The notes: generated by a model from the letters alone, not told the origin. 64,000 bases of DNA from Pseudosulfitobacter pseudonitzschiae (GCF_002222635.1 NZ_CP022415.1:434001-498000); one strand, 5' to 3'; counted from the stretch's first letter, positions 1 through 9,317 are shown. Numbers and translations: made by a program.

Positions 1-2
1 TG

Positions 3-305
3 ATCTATGGTGGTCACGTGATTTCGATGGCGCGGGCGTTGTCGTTCAACGGATTGGCCAACGCACAGATGGTTGTGGGGCTGAACGGCGGGGCGCATGC
101 CAATCCCTGTCTTTCGGGCGATACGATCCGCGCATGGTCCGAGGTTCTGGATAAGGCCGAGACCCGCGCCCCCGGCGTCGGCGCGCTGAGGTTGCGGCTG
201 GTGGCGACCAAGGGCGGCGATCCGTTCAAGTTGCGCGGGGATGACGGCAAATACCTGCCCGACGTTCTGCTGGATCTGGACTATTGGGCGCTGGTGCCGC
301 TCTAA
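3..305 (+). CDS. mch: Mesaconyl-CoA hydratase (2-methylfumaryl-CoA hydratase), C-terminal part
   Basis: The frame is open from the left edge, so the gene is cut by the window and only about the last 100 residues are seen. The fragment carries a hot-dog/MaoC-type dehydratase ending, with GGHVISMARALSFNGLANA followed by NGGAHANPCLSGDTIRAWSEV, which I recognise from mesaconyl-CoA hydratases of Rhodobacterales. The enzyme interconverts mesaconyl-CoA and beta-methylmalyl-CoA in the ethylmalonyl-CoA pathway of acetate assimilation. Ethylmalonyl-CoA mutase and crotonyl-CoA carboxylase/reductase lie nearby, which supports the call. A general MaoC-family hydratase is the alternative because the N-terminal half is missing. 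Confidence 0.78.
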   Translation: MYGGHVISMARALSFNGLANAQMVVGLNGGAHANPCLSGDTIRAWSEVLDKAETRAPGVGALRLRLVATKGGDPFKLRGDDGKYLPDVLLDLDYWALVPL

Positions 306-354
306 GATCAAGGGAGCGCGGCGACATAAATCCTATAAAAACAGTCGTGTTTTA

Positions 355-389
355 TTTGTGATCACAGTGCAATCTGCCGTGATCACAAA
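355..389. promoter_or_regulatory. Paired GTGATCAC palindromes in a perfect inverted repeat before sdhC
   Basis: TTTGTGATCAC (355-365) and GTGATCACAAA (379-389) form a perfect 11-bp inverted repeat around a 13-nt spacer. Each arm holds the self-complementary GTGATCAC, with the two centres 21 bp apart, about two helical turns. It lies in the 208-bp gap between mch and sdhC. It looks like a double operator; the binding protein is unknown. Confidence 0.6.
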
Positions 390-513
390 GTGGAAAATTT
401 CGCGCGATGCGCTAAAAAACCACGTGTGTTATTGAAAACAAAGCTGCGCATCTAGGTGACAGCGCCAAAAAACGGTTTAGTAAGAGACCAAGCACCAAGC
501 CAAAGGAGTCGTC

Positions 514-897
514 ATGGCCGACGTGAACCGGGGCAACCGCCCGCTCTCACCGCATCTGACTATTTACCGCCCGCAGCTGACGTCGATGACGTCGATCCTG
601 ACACGGATCACCGGCAATGCGTTGTTGGTCACCACTTTGCTGATCACATGGTGGTTCATTGCCGCTGCGATATCACCCGAAGCTTTCGCAACTGCTGACG
701 GGTTTCTGACCAGCTGGTTTGGTGATCTGGTGATGACGCTGTCGCTGTGGGGGCTTTGGTATCACACGCTGGCAGGTGTCCGGCATCTGGTCTGGGACAC
801 CGGCATCGGTCTTGAGATCGAAACCGCCCAAAAACTCGGTTGGGCTGTCATCGGCGGATCGGTTGTGCTGACCATCCTGACCGTCATCATCATCTAA
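514..897 (+). CDS. sdhC: Succinate dehydrogenase cytochrome b556 subunit
   Basis: A membrane anchor of complex II, 127 aa, which with SdhD holds heme b and the ubiquinone site in the inner membrane. The N-terminal signature RPLSPHLTIYRPQLTSMTSI (residues 9-28) and the motif HTLAGVRHLVWD are seen; H84 in the latter is the expected axial heme ligand. Three hydrophobic segments are apparent, at about 33-53, 68-92 and 106-127. It opens the sdhCDAB operon, with AAAGGAG just before the ATG, and is followed 11 nt later by sdhD. The paired GTGATCAC palindromes upstream probably regulate it. Confidence 0.96.
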   Translation: MADVNRGNRPLSPHLTIYRPQLTSMTSILTRITGNALLVTTLLITWWFIAAAISPEAFATADGFLTSWFGDLVMTLSLWGLWYHTLAGVRHLVWDTGIGLEIETAQKLGWAVIGGSVVLTILTVIII

Positions 898-908
898 GGG
901 AGCCACCG

Positions 909-1280
909 ATGCGTTATCTTACAGACCGCAAGCGCGCCGTAGGCATGGGATCGGCCAAATCCGGCACCGCGCATTTCTGGGCAATGAAAGTCAGCTCTTT
1001 TGCGCTGCTGATCCTGATCCCGCTGTTTGTTTTCACCTTTGGTCCGATGCTGGGCAAGCCGCACGCCGAAGTGTTGGAATACTTCAGCCAACCGTTCCCC
1101 GCCATCGTGGCGGCAATGACCTTTGTCATAACGATGAAGCACTTCAAGGACGGTGTTCAGGTGCTGATCGAAGACTATGTTCACGGTGCCGCCGAAAAGA
1201 TCTCGATCTTGGTGATGATCTGCGTCTGCTACGCCATTGCGGCGACGGGCCTTTTCGCCATCGCCCGCATCGCACTTTAA
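909..1280 (+). CDS. sdhD: Succinate dehydrogenase membrane anchor subunit
   Basis: The second hydrophobic anchor of complex II, 123 aa, with three predicted membrane helices (about 25-46, 58-77 and 97-121). The start at 909 is chosen because AAGGGAG lies just upstream; the frame stays open further 5' but into sdhC. The segment TMKHFKDGVQVLIEDYVHG matches the SdhD helix-II region, where a His serves heme b and quinone binding. It sits between sdhC and sdhA with short spacers, as expected for one transcript. Confidence 0.93.
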   Translation: MRYLTDRKRAVGMGSAKSGTAHFWAMKVSSFALLILIPLFVFTFGPMLGKPHAEVLEYFSQPFPAIVAAMTFVITMKHFKDGVQVLIEDYVHGAAEKISILVMICVCYAIAATGLFAIARIAL

Positions 1281-1304
1281 TCGCCAGTCAGAGGAGACAT
1301 TTCA

Positions 1305-3110
1305 ATGGCTGCATATGAATTTGAAACACATGAATACGACGTGGTCGTCGTGGGGGCAGGTGGTGCCGGTTTGCGCGCGACGCTGGGCATGGCCGAACAG
1401 GGCCTGCGCACCGCTTGCGTCACCAAAGTGTTCCCGACACGCTCGCACACAGTTGCCGCACAGGGTGGCATCGCCGCATCGCTGTCCAATATGGGCCCCG
1501 ACAACTGGCAATGGCATATGTACGACACCGTAAAAGGGTCGGACTGGCTGGGTGACACGGACGCGATGGAATATCTCGCCCGCGAAGCCCCCAAGGCGGT
1601 CTATGAGCTGGAACACTATGGCGTGCCGTTCTCGCGCACCGAAGAGGGTAAGATTTATCAGCGTCCTTTTGGGGGCCACACAACGGAGTTTGGCGAAGGC
1701 CCTGCCGTGCAGCGGACCTGTGCCGCCGCCGACAGGACCGGCCACGCCATCTTGCACACCCTCTATGGTCAGTCGCTGAAAGAAAAGGCCGAGTTCTTTA
1801 TCGAATATTTCGCCATCGACCTGATCATGGCCGACGACGGCGTGTGTCAGGGCGTGATGTGCTGGAAGCTGGATGACGGTACACTGCACCTGTTCAGCGC
1901 GAAAATGGTCGTGCTGGCAACGGGCGGCTATGGCCGTGCCTATTTCAGCGCCACCAGCGCGCACACTTGCACCGGCGATGGTGGCGGCATGACCGCTCGC
2001 GCGGGCCTGCCCTTGCAAGACATGGAATTCGTGCAGTTCCACCCCACCGGCATCTACGGTGCCGGCTGCCTGATCACCGAAGGCGCGCGCGGCGAGGGCG
2101 GTTATCTGACCAACTCCGAGGGTGAACGGTTCATGGAGCGTTACGCGCCCCAGTACAAAGACCTTGCCCCGCGCGACTACGTCAGCCGTTGTATGACGAT
2201 GGAAATCCGCGAAGGGCGCGGCGTGGGCAAGAACGGTGACCACATCCACCTGAACCTGTCGCACCTGCCACCCGAAACACTGAAACTACGTCTGCCAGGC
2301 ATTTCCGAAAGCGCGCGCGTGTTTGCCGGTGTGAACCTGAACAAAGAGCCGATCCCCGTGATTCCGACCGTACACTACAACATGGGCGGTATTCCCACGA
2401 ACTATTGGGGTGAAGTGCTGTCCCCGACAGCGGACGAACCTGATCGTGTTGCACCGGGCCTGATGGCCGTGGGCGAGGCCGGTTGCGCATCTGTGCACGG
2501 GGCTAACCGTCTTGGGTCCAACTCGCTGATCGACCTTGTTGTCTTTGGTCGTGCTGCAGCAATCCGCGCGGGCAAGATCGTCGATCCCGACAGTGCCGTG
2601 CCCACGCCGAACCCTGCGTCCATTCAGGCCGCGCTCGACCGGTTTGACAATACCCGTTATGCCAAGGGTCACACGACCACCGCCGATCTGCGCATGGAAA
2701 TGCAGCAGACCATGCAAAAAGACGCCGCTGTCTTCCGCGAAGACAAGACGTTGCAGGCAGGCAAGGTCGCGATGGACGAGATTGCAGGCAAATGGTCCGA
2801 TATTCAGGTCACCGACCGCAGCCTTGTGTGGAACTCGGACCTGATGGAAACGCTGGAACTGGCCAACCTGCTTCCCAACGCAGTGGCCACAATCACTGCC
2901 GCCGCCGAGCGCAAGGAAAGCCGTGGCGCCCATGCCCATGAGGACTATCCCGAGCGCGACGACGAGAACTGGCGCAAGCACAGCCTTGTCTGGTTCAAAG
3001 GTAATGCGGCGTCGTTGGGTTATCGCGGCGTTCACGAGCAGCCTTTGACCAGTCACAACGACGGTGGCATCGACCCCAAGAAGATCGCACCGAAAAAGCG
3101 GACGTTCTGA
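1305..3110 (+). CDS. sdhA: Succinate dehydrogenase flavoprotein subunit
   Basis: The catalytic FAD subunit (601 aa, normal length), which oxidises succinate to fumarate on the cytoplasmic face of the inner membrane. The FAD-binding GAGGAG is at residues 17-22. The segment [10 protein letters not shown] contains H48, the His that takes the covalent 8-alpha-N3 flavin link. [21 protein letters not shown] and the C-terminal KHSLVWF region are also typical. GAGGAG precedes the ATG. Unusually, sdhA is followed not by sdhB but by an FkbM-type methyltransferase gene starting 3 nt after the stop, then a lipoprotein gene, before sdhB. Confidence 0.97.
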   Translation: MAAYEFETHEYDVVVVGAGGAGLRATLGMAEQGLRTACVTKVFPTRSHTVAAQGGIAASLSNMGPDNWQWHMYDTVKGSDWLGDTDAMEYLAREAPKAVYELEHYGVPFSRTEEGKIYQRPFGGHTTEFGEGPAVQRTCAAADRTGHAILHTLYGQSLKEKAEFFIEYFAIDLIMADDGVCQGVMCWKLDDGTLHLFSAKMVVLATGGYGRAYFSATSAHTCTGDGGGMTARAGLPLQDMEFVQFHPTGIYGAGCLITEGARGEGGYLTNSEGERFMERYAPQYKDLAPRDYVSRCMTMEIREGRGVGKNGDHIHLNLSHLPPETLKLRLPGISESARVFAGVNLNKEPIPVIPTVHYNMGGIPTNYWGEVLSPTADEPDRVAPGLMAVGEAGCASVHGANRLGSNSLIDLVVFGRAAAIRAGKIVDPDSAVPTPNPASIQAALDRFDNTRYAKGHTTTADLRMEMQQTMQKDAAVFREDKTLQAGKVAMDEIAGKWSDIQVTDRSLVWNSDLMETLELANLLPNAVATITAAAERKESRGAHAHEDYPERDDENWRKHSLVWFKGNAASLGYRGVHEQPLTSHNDGGIDPKKIAPKKRTF

Positions 3111-3113
3111 GCC

Positions 3114-3809
3114 ATGCTTGGTGAAATCCGGCGCACGCTAAAGTCCGAAGGGTTGGCTGTCCATCCCGTCAAGACGCGTGCGTTCTATCTGAAAGGATAC
3201 GGATTTTCCCCCGATGTCGTGTTTGATGTCGGGGTACATGACGGCACGCCGTGGCTGTACAAATCCTTTCCCAATGCGCGCTTTGTGCTGGTCGACCCGC
3301 AGCCCGATTGCGCAGATGCGGTGCGCACCTCGGGGCAGTTGGACGATTTCGACTTTCATGCCGTGGCACTGGGCGCCGAAACGGGTATTGCTGCGCTGAA
3401 TGTTCCCGAAACGACACCGGGCAAGGGCGGGGCGATGGCATCGTTGATGGAGCGGACAGATAATCTGGCCACGACCTTCAACAAGGTCGATACTTACGAG
3501 GTGCCCGTCAAACGGCTGGACGATGTCGCCAAGGCCTATGATGGCCGCGTCGGTCTGAAGATCGATACCGAGGGGTTCGAGGCCGCCGTGCTGGCGGGTG
3601 GCCCCAAAACACTGAAACGCTGCGAATTTGTGATATTGGAGTTGAGCGTGACTGACCGTTTCACCAAAACCGCGCCCCCATCAGAAGCCATCGCGCTGCT
3701 GGCGCAAGCGGGGCTGGAGCTGCGCGACATTCTTGCCATTGCGGATGGTCCCGGTAAGCGCGCACAACCGCGCCACATGGACGTGATGTTCACGCGGTGG
3801 GCGGCATGA
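3114..3809 (+). CDS. FkbM-family methyltransferase inside the sdh operon
   Basis: A 231-aa class I SAM-dependent methyltransferase of the FkbM type. The SAM-binding motif I region VVFDVGVHDGTPWLYKSFP (about 35-53) is followed by FVLVDPQPD. The late motif LKIDTEGFEAAVLAGG is the most recognisable family mark. FkbM proteins usually methylate hydroxyls of sugars or other small molecules; the substrate here is unknown. It starts 3 nt after sdhA and its stop overlaps the next start (ATGA), so it is co-transcribed and translationally coupled within the complex II operon. No membrane segment or signal peptide is seen, so it is probably cytoplasmic. Confidence 0.82.
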   Translation: MLGEIRRTLKSEGLAVHPVKTRAFYLKGYGFSPDVVFDVGVHDGTPWLYKSFPNARFVLVDPQPDCADAVRTSGQLDDFDFHAVALGAETGIAALNVPETTPGKGGAMASLMERTDNLATTFNKVDTYEVPVKRLDDVAKAYDGRVGLKIDTEGFEAAVLAGGPKTLKRCEFVILELSVTDRFTKTAPPSEAIALLAQAGLELRDILAIADGPGKRAQPRHMDVMFTRWAA

Positions 3810-4132
3810 GGGCACTGTTGATCCTGTCGCTGGTGGCGCTGACGGCCTGCGCTGAAACCACCCAGGCGGTGGACGGTGTGGCGCGCAAGTCGGCCAAGGC
3901 GGCCGTCGCTGAAACACTTGTGACCCGTTTTCCGATGGTGCCCAAGGCCGCAGTGACCCCCTTTTCCGATTGCATCATCGACAATGCATCGGCCCGTGAA
4001 ATCGGTGAATTCGCCAAAGACGCCGTGATCGGCGTTCGTGAAACAACCGCTGTGCTGGTTCGGGGTGTCCTCGAACGGCCAGAAACACAATCATGCATCA
4101 CCAAGGCGGGCGTTGCAGCCCTGACCGCGTAA
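3806..4132 (+). CDS. Small predicted lipoprotein between sdhA and sdhB
   Basis: 108 aa. The start at 3806 is preferred because it overlaps the preceding stop (ATGA) and gives a clean lipoprotein signal peptide with lipobox LTAC (lipidated Cys15); the upstream in-frame GTG would only add three residues. The mature part contains two more Cys (about residues 56 and 98) that could form a disulfide. No known domain was recognised. It ends 12 nt before sdhB and is co-transcribed with complex II genes. Whether it serves complex II assembly or is a passenger cannot be told. Confidence 0.75.
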   Translation: MRALLILSLVALTACAETTQAVDGVARKSAKAAVAETLVTRFPMVPKAAVTPFSDCIIDNASAREIGEFAKDAVIGVRETTAVLVRGVLERPETQSCITKAGVAALTA

Positions 4133-4144
4133 AGGAGACACCAG

Positions 4145-4924
4145 ATGGTTCAACTGACGCTTCCCAAGAACAGCCGGATCAAAACCGGTAAAACATGGCC
4201 CAAGCCCGAAGGTGCCACCAATCTGCGCAAGTTCCAGATTTACCGCTGGAACCCCGATGACGGCAAAAACCCCCAAGTCGACACCTACTGGATCGATCTG
4301 GACGCCTGCGGCCCGATGATTTTGGACGCGCTTATCAAGATCAAGAACGAGATCGACCCGACGCTGACATTCCGCCGGTCCTGCCGCGAGGGTATTTGCG
4401 GCTCGTGTGCGATGAACATCGACGGCATCAACACGTTGGCCTGTATCTATGGCATGGACGAAGTGAAGGGTGACGTGAAGATCTATCCGTTGCCGCATAT
4501 GCCGGTTGTCAAGGATTTGATCCCCGACCTGACGCACTTTTACGCCCAGCACGCGTCGGTGATGCCGTGGTTGGAAACCAAGACCAACCGCCCCGCGAAA
4601 GAGTGGAGGCAGTCGGTGGAGGATCGCGAAAAGCTGGACGGCCTGTACGAATGTGTCATGTGCGCCTGCTGCTCGACATCCTGCCCCAGCTATTGGTGGA
4701 ACGGCGACCGCTACCTTGGGCCAGCCGCTTTGCTGCACGCTTATCGCTGGATCATCGACAGCCGCGACGAGGCTACGGGTGAGCGGTTAGACGATCTTGA
4801 AGATCCGTTCAAACTGTACCGCTGCCATACCATCATGAACTGCGCGAAAACCTGTCCCAAGGGTCTGAACCCTGCTGCAGCGATTTCGAATATCAAGAAA
4901 ATGATGGTTGAACGCTCCATCTGA
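4145..4924 (+). CDS. sdhB: Succinate dehydrogenase iron-sulfur subunit
   Basis: The electron-transfer subunit of complex II, 259 aa. Cysteines for the [2Fe-2S] cluster are C80, C85, C88 and C100 (CREGICGSC...C). The C-terminal domain carries the [4Fe-4S] and [3Fe-4S] ligands in [12 protein letters not shown] (C169-C179) and [14 protein letters not shown] (C226-C236). All expected ligands are present. AAAGGAG precedes the ATG. A strong GC hairpin just after the stop probably ends the operon transcript. Confidence 0.97.
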   Translation: MVQLTLPKNSRIKTGKTWPKPEGATNLRKFQIYRWNPDDGKNPQVDTYWIDLDACGPMILDALIKIKNEIDPTLTFRRSCREGICGSCAMNIDGINTLACIYGMDEVKGDVKIYPLPHMPVVKDLIPDLTHFYAQHASVMPWLETKTNRPAKEWRQSVEDREKLDGLYECVMCACCSTSCPSYWWNGDRYLGPAALLHAYRWIIDSRDEATGERLDDLEDPFKLYRCHTIMNCAKTCPKGLNPAAAISNIKKMMVERSI

Positions 4925-4933
4925 TGTTCACCC

Positions 4934-4966
4934 GGCGTGCGCCTCTTGCGGCGCGCGCCGCACGCC
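4934..4966 (+). terminator. GC-rich hairpin after sdhB
   Basis: GGCGTGCG (4934-4941) pairs perfectly with CGCACGCC (4959-4966). There is no T-tract, so termination efficiency is uncertain. The hairpin falls inside the longest open frame of the next gene, which argues that the next gene begins at the TTG at 4987. Confidence 0.5.
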
Positions 4967-4986
4967 CTCAGACCAGAGGTCACCCA

Positions 4987-5832
4987 TTGCCCAATCCTCC
5001 AGATGATGCCGAAGCCCGCCGCGCCATTACGCCGGTGATTTGCTATCCGGTCGAAACGCTGCCGCAGCCTGATATGGGCCTATATTCCGCCGCTCGTAAA
5101 GGTATGAGCAAGGTGGACGAGGTCACAGTGCCACCGCGCGACGCCGCTACATTCAGCGCACCCGCGGGCCATATCTTTCGCATTTCATCCATAGAAGGCC
5201 CACAGGTCGGCGATCTGAATCTGTGGAACGCCCGCGATCTGTCTGAACGGTTCTACTCTGGCAAAACCCGCGCCTTGCACGGCACCCACCTGACGACGGG
5301 CGACCGTATGTGGTCCAGCTTTCCTGCGATGCGCCCGATGGCCACGGTGATCCACGACACGCTGGACTGGTACGGTATCGACAGCTTTGGCGGATCGGTT
5401 CACGATGTGATCGGCACCCGATGCGATCCCTATACCCACAACCTGTTGGCAGGCGGGCAGTACCACCACTGCTGCCACTCGAACCTGACCCGCGCGCTGG
5501 CGGCCCATCTGGGCATAGCACCGCAAGAGGCCGAAACGCACGTTCATGATGTGCTTAACGTGTTCATGTGTACAGGCTTTACCCGGGACACCGGTCAATA
5601 TTTCATGAAGGCCAGCCCCGTGCGCCCTGGTGACCACATCGATTTTTTCGCCGAGATCGACATTTTGGGCGGGTTGAGTGCATGCCCGGGCGGTGATTGT
5701 TCTTCCGAACATTCCAGCGACACGGTCCCTTGCCATCCGCTGCTGGTCGAGGTTTTCAAGCCGCAGCCAGACGCCCTGAAGAACTGGGAACCTCTGGCGC
5801 CCAACGGTTACAACCGCACCCACGGCTGGTAG
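4987..5832 (+). CDS. DUF1989 (urea carboxylase-associated) family protein
   Basis: 281 aa from a TTG start, chosen because AGAGG sits 7 nt upstream and because the longer frame from 4924 runs through a terminator-like hairpin. The family signature is clear: GDLNLWNARD, the TTGDRMWSSFPAMRPMATV block, GTRCDPYTH, HHCCHSNL, and the C-terminal SACPGGDCS. Members are linked to urea or aminomethyl-carbon metabolism and are thought to bind a metal through the conserved Cys/His, but the reaction is not settled. It stands alone after the sdh operon. Confidence 0.8.
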   Translation: MPNPPDDAEARRAITPVICYPVETLPQPDMGLYSAARKGMSKVDEVTVPPRDAATFSAPAGHIFRISSIEGPQVGDLNLWNARDLSERFYSGKTRALHGTHLTTGDRMWSSFPAMRPMATVIHDTLDWYGIDSFGGSVHDVIGTRCDPYTHNLLAGGQYHHCCHSNLTRALAAHLGIAPQEAETHVHDVLNVFMCTGFTRDTGQYFMKASPVRPGDHIDFFAEIDILGGLSACPGGDCSSEHSSDTVPCHPLLVEVFKPQPDALKNWEPLAPNGYNRTHGW

Positions 5833-5897
5833 AGGGTCAGACAGCCCTGCATTTCGGACTCAATTTCCTTACCTGTGGCTTTCAGACACTTGGGTAA

Positions 5898-6602
5898 TCA
5901 CGCAAATGCGGCTTCCAGCGCGATCTCGACCATGTCGCCAAAGGTTTTCTCGCGGTCTTCGGACGGCAAAGCCTCGCCCGTCTGCAAATGGTCGCTGACC
6001 GTCAGGACCGCCAGCGCCCGGCGTCCGTGACGCGCCGCCAGCGTATACAACTCTGCCGCTTCCATCTCGACACCCAAGATACCGTGGCGCACCATCTGTT
6101 CATCCAGATCGGGCCGTTCGGCATAGAACACATCCGACGAATAGATCCCGCCCACATGTGTCTTGGTCCCGCGCGCCTCTGCGGCTTTGACCGCTGCCGC
6201 CAGCAGGCCGTAGTCGGCACAAGGGGCGTAATTCATTTCGCGGAAAATACCCGAGGAAGGCGAGGTAATTGTGCTGGCGGTCATTGCCACGATCACGTCG
6301 CGGATGCCCACATACGGCTGCATCCCGCCGCATGACCCGATCCGGATCAGGGTTTTTACGTCATATTCGCCGATCAGCTCGTTGGCATAGATCGACAGCG
6401 ACGGCATGCCCATGCCCGATCCCTGAATCGTGACGCGGTTGCCTTTCCATGTTCCGGTAAAGCCCAGCATCCCGCGCACTTCGTTGATCAGTTCAGCTCC
6501 GTCCAGGAACGTCTCGGCGGCCCATTTGGCGCGATAGGGGTCACCGGGCATCAGCACGGTTTCTGCGATCTGGTCGGGCTTGGCTCCGATGTGGACGGTC
6601 AT
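5898..6602 (-). CDS. deoD: Purine-nucleoside phosphorylase, DeoD type
   Basis: 234 aa, close to the hexameric bacterial enzyme. It phosphorolyses purine (deoxy)nucleosides to base plus (deoxy)ribose-1-phosphate. Recognisable blocks: [10 protein letters not shown] near the N-terminus, [22 protein letters not shown] (phosphate-binding region), [10 protein letters not shown] (ribose contact) and VSDHLQTGE with the catalytic Asp. The SD GGAG is 6 nt before the ATG, and a small hairpin lies directly behind it. The BMP-type transporter at 17.5-22.3 kb could supply nucleosides, but there is no physical link. Confidence 0.95.
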   Translation of the reverse strand: MTVHIGAKPDQIAETVLMPGDPYRAKWAAETFLDGAELINEVRGMLGFTGTWKGNRVTIQGSGMGMPSLSIYANELIGEYDVKTLIRIGSCGGMQPYVGIRDVIVAMTASTITSPSSGIFREMNYAPCADYGLLAAAVKAAEARGTKTHVGGIYSSDVFYAERPDLDEQMVRHGILGVEMEAAELYTLAARHGRRALAVLTVSDHLQTGEALPSEDREKTFGDMVEIALEAAFA

Positions 6603-6613
6603 GGCGGTCTCCT

Positions 6614-6639
6614 GAAGGTGTCTGGGTCAGACTGCCTTC
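6614..6639 (-). promoter_or_regulatory. Hairpin in the deoD 5' leader
   Basis: GAAGG (6614-6618) and CCTTC (6635-6639) enclose GTCTG/CAGAC around a 3-nt loop, a two-part stem directly upstream of the deoD ribosome-binding site. It may affect translation initiation; no known riboswitch architecture is recognised. Confidence 0.35.
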
Positions 6640-6872
6640 ATGGGGACGACGGGGCAAGAGGACAAGCCAGGATTGCCACATTTGCGGTGGGATGACGTTG
6701 GGGTCGGCCGCCAGTTCCATCCTCTATTTCAATGGATTCCAGGGCCTGGCACCGCCACCCGCGAGACGCCGCGCGCAGGTGGTGGTGTGAGAGTGAAGCA
6801 AGACGGCGCAAAGTGGCGCTTGATCTTCATACGCGGAATGTTGGCCGCGCCAGAAAATGCCGGTCGTCTGGT

Positions 6873-7199
6873 TCAGATTTCCAGATCGGCGGGTTTTTTC
6901 CCGCCTGCAACCGCTTCGACATACCATTTCGGCTGTCGGCCTTTTCCGGTCCACGTTTGCGACGGATCATTCGGGTTTGCGAATTTCGGTTCGGATGGGC
7001 GTTTCGCTTTTCCCGCCTTTTTCGAACTGGCAGGGCCAGACAATTCCTCCAGAGAAAAACCGTACTCCGCAGCCGCTTTTTCTGCTGCCTTGCGCGCCTC
7101 GCGGCGGTCCCGGGTCTGAGCGTTCTTAATCGCCGCCTTTACGTCGACCAGAAGCTTTTCCAAGTCTTTGTGCGACATGGTCTTAAGATCAATGTTCAT
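6873..7199 (-). CDS. H-NS family nucleoid-associated protein
   Basis: 108 aa from the ATG at 7199, which has AAAGG upstream. The N-terminal part (about 1-55) is a charged coiled coil for oligomerisation (LEKLLVDVKAAIKNA). The C-terminal part carries the H-NS DNA-binding signature NPNDPSQTWTGKGRQPKW with an AT-hook-like core. Such proteins bind curved or AT-rich DNA and silence genes; Rhodobacterales usually have several small paralogues. It is monocistronic. The longer reading frame to 7223 lacks a better ribosome site. Confidence 0.88.
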   Translation of the reverse strand: MNIDLKTMSHKDLEKLLVDVKAAIKNAQTRDRREARKAAEKAAAEYGFSLEELSGPASSKKAGKAKRPSEPKFANPNDPSQTWTGKGRQPKWYVEAVAGGKKPADLEI

Positions 7200-7332
7200 T
7201 TGATTGCCTTTCCTAAAGCACAAGCTTTATCCATCGCGCATTCCGGCGCAATTGGCAATACATTTGACATTGTCAAGTGGACTCGCGTATTTGGCGAATT
7301 TTTGTGTTTCTCGTAATAGGCGCATTGGATGG

Positions 7333-9294
7333 TTATTCGGCAGCCACAGCTTTTGGATCGACCAGAGTTACGATGTCATTCATTATAGTGTTCAATTCGA
7401 AGTCTTTAGGGGTATAGACACGCGCCACGCCAAAACCCTGGAGGCGTTTAGCATCTTCATCGGGAATAATGCCACCAACAATCACGGGAATGTGGCCCAA
7501 ATCTGCAGCGCGCATTCTTTCCATCAAATCTTCGACCAGAGGCACGTGGCTGCCGGAAAGGATCGACAGGCCGACCACATGTGCGTTTTGCTCAAGTGCA
7601 GCGGTCACGATTTCTTCGGGGGTCAGGCGGATGCCGTCATAGGTGATGTCCATGCCGCAATCGCGGGCGCGCACAGCGATTTGTTCGGCTCCGTTCGAAT
7701 GTCCGTCCAGTCCGGGTTTACCCACAAGGAATTTCAGGCGGCGGCCCAGCTTGTCGCTGACCGCGTCGACGGCACTGCGCAGGTCTTCCAGCCCTTCGGT
7801 TTTGTTCGACACCGATGCCGACACGCCCGTGGGGCCACGGTATTCCCCGAAGACGCTGCGCATCTGGGCGGCCCATTCGCCGGTGGTCACACCAGCACGG
7901 GCGGCGCTGATTGACGCTGGCATCACGTTTTCGCCCGTTGCTGCCGCGGTGCGCAATTCGGCCAGCGCGGCGTCGACCGCCGCCTGATCACGGCTGCTGC
8001 GCCATTCTTCCAGACGGGCGATCTGGTCGGCTTCAGTTGCAGGGTCCACGGTCATGATGCCACCGTCTTCGGTCATCAACGGCGATGGCTCGGAGTTGGT
8101 GTATTTATTTACGCCGACAACTACGGTTTCGCCCGCTTCGATCCGGCTTAGGCGGTCGGAATTGGATTGCACCAATTGCGCCTTCATATAGTCGATCGCA
8201 TCAATTGCGCCGCCCATGCCATCAAGGTTGTCCAATTCGGCCCGTGCGCCCGCTTTCAATTCTTCGACCTTGGCGTCAACCGCAGGGTTACCATCAAACA
8301 GGTCGTCAAACTCTAGAAGATCGGTTTCAAACGCCAGGATTTGCTGCATCCGCATTGACCATTGCTGATCCCAAGGACGCGGCAGGCCAAGCGCTTCGTT
8401 CCAAGCGGGCAATTGAACCGCGCGGGCGCGTGCCTTTTTGGAAAGGGTGACCGCAAGCATTTCGATCAGAATACGGTAGACGTTGTTTTCAGGCTGCTGT
8501 TCGGTCAGCCCCAGCGAATTGACCTGCACGCCATAGCGAAAGCGCCGATACTTGGAATCTTCTACACCATAGCGGGTTGCGCAAATCTCGTCCCACAAAT
8601 CGACAAAAGCGCGCATTTTGCACATTTCAGTCACAAATCGGATGCCGGCATTCACGAAAAACGAAATACGCCCAACTAATACGGGAAAATCTTCTGCCGG
8701 AACACGGGGTTTCAATTCATCCAGAACAGCCGTTGCAGTAGCCAGCGCAAAGGCCAATTCCTGTTCGGGCGTAGCACCCGCTTCTTGCAGGTGATAGGAA
8801 CACACGTTCATCGGGTTCCATTTTGGTACATTAGTATAGCAATATTCGGCCACGTCCGCGATCATTTTCAACGACGGAGCAGGGGGGCAGATATAGGTGC
8901 CGCGGCTGAGATATTCCTTGATCAGGTCGTTTTGCACGGTGCCTTGCAGGCCCGTTACATCCGCACCCTGTTCTTCGGCCACCGCGATATAAAGCGCCAG
9001 CAGCCACGGCGCTGTCGCGTTGATGGTCATCGAGGTGTTCATCTGTTCCAGCGGAATGTCCTGAAACAACGCGCGCATATCGCCCAGATGTGCCACGGGC
9101 ACGCCAACCTTGCCCACTTCGCCGCGCGCCAGAATATGATCGCTGTCGTAACCAGTCTGGGTGGGCAGATCAAAGGCGACGGACAGGCCAGTCTGGCCCT
9201 TTTCCAGATTTGACCGATACAGCGCATTCGACGCCTTGGCGGTCGAGTGGCCTGCGTAAGTACGGATAAGCCAGGGGCGGTCTTTTTGTGTCAT
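7333..9294 (-). CDS. ecm: Ethylmalonyl-CoA mutase (adenosylcobalamin-dependent)
   Basis: 653 aa in the methylmalonyl-CoA mutase superfamily. It converts (2R)-ethylmalonyl-CoA to (2S)-methylsuccinyl-CoA in the ethylmalonyl-CoA pathway. The TIM-barrel substrate domain covers roughly 1-480 (TYAGHSTAKASNALYRSNL, FDLPTQTGYDSDH). The cobalamin domain is at about 515-645, with the DGHSNG form of the DxHxxG motif and LSILSGSHVPL. The single fused chain, the overall sequence feel of MeaA/Ecm and the proximity of ccr favour Ecm over methylmalonyl-CoA mutase. A perfect palindrome GCAATATTATTGC lies 26 nt upstream of the start and shares its core with the ccr promoter region. Confidence 0.92.
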   Translation of the reverse strand: MTQKDRPWLIRTYAGHSTAKASNALYRSNLEKGQTGLSVAFDLPTQTGYDSDHILARGEVGKVGVPVAHLGDMRALFQDIPLEQMNTSMTINATAPWLLALYIAVAEEQGADVTGLQGTVQNDLIKEYLSRGTYICPPAPSLKMIADVAEYCYTNVPKWNPMNVCSYHLQEAGATPEQELAFALATATAVLDELKPRVPAEDFPVLVGRISFFVNAGIRFVTEMCKMRAFVDLWDEICATRYGVEDSKYRRFRYGVQVNSLGLTEQQPENNVYRILIEMLAVTLSKKARARAVQLPAWNEALGLPRPWDQQWSMRMQQILAFETDLLEFDDLFDGNPAVDAKVEELKAGARAELDNLDGMGGAIDAIDYMKAQLVQSNSDRLSRIEAGETVVVGVNKYTNSEPSPLMTEDGGIMTVDPATEADQIARLEEWRSSRDQAAVDAALAELRTAAATGENVMPASISAARAGVTTGEWAAQMRSVFGEYRGPTGVSASVSNKTEGLEDLRSAVDAVSDKLGRRLKFLVGKPGLDGHSNGAEQIAVRARDCGMDITYDGIRLTPEEIVTAALEQNAHVVGLSILSGSHVPLVEDLMERMRAADLGHIPVIVGGIIPDEDAKRLQGFGVARVYTPKDFELNTIMNDIVTLVDPKAVAAE

Positions 9295-9317
9295 CGAAGG
9301 GCCTCATGAATCTGCGT

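Noticed and set aside
1302-2264. 320-aa minus-strand ORF inside sdhA
   Set aside because: A shadow of sdhA; no domain is recognisable and sdhA is certain.
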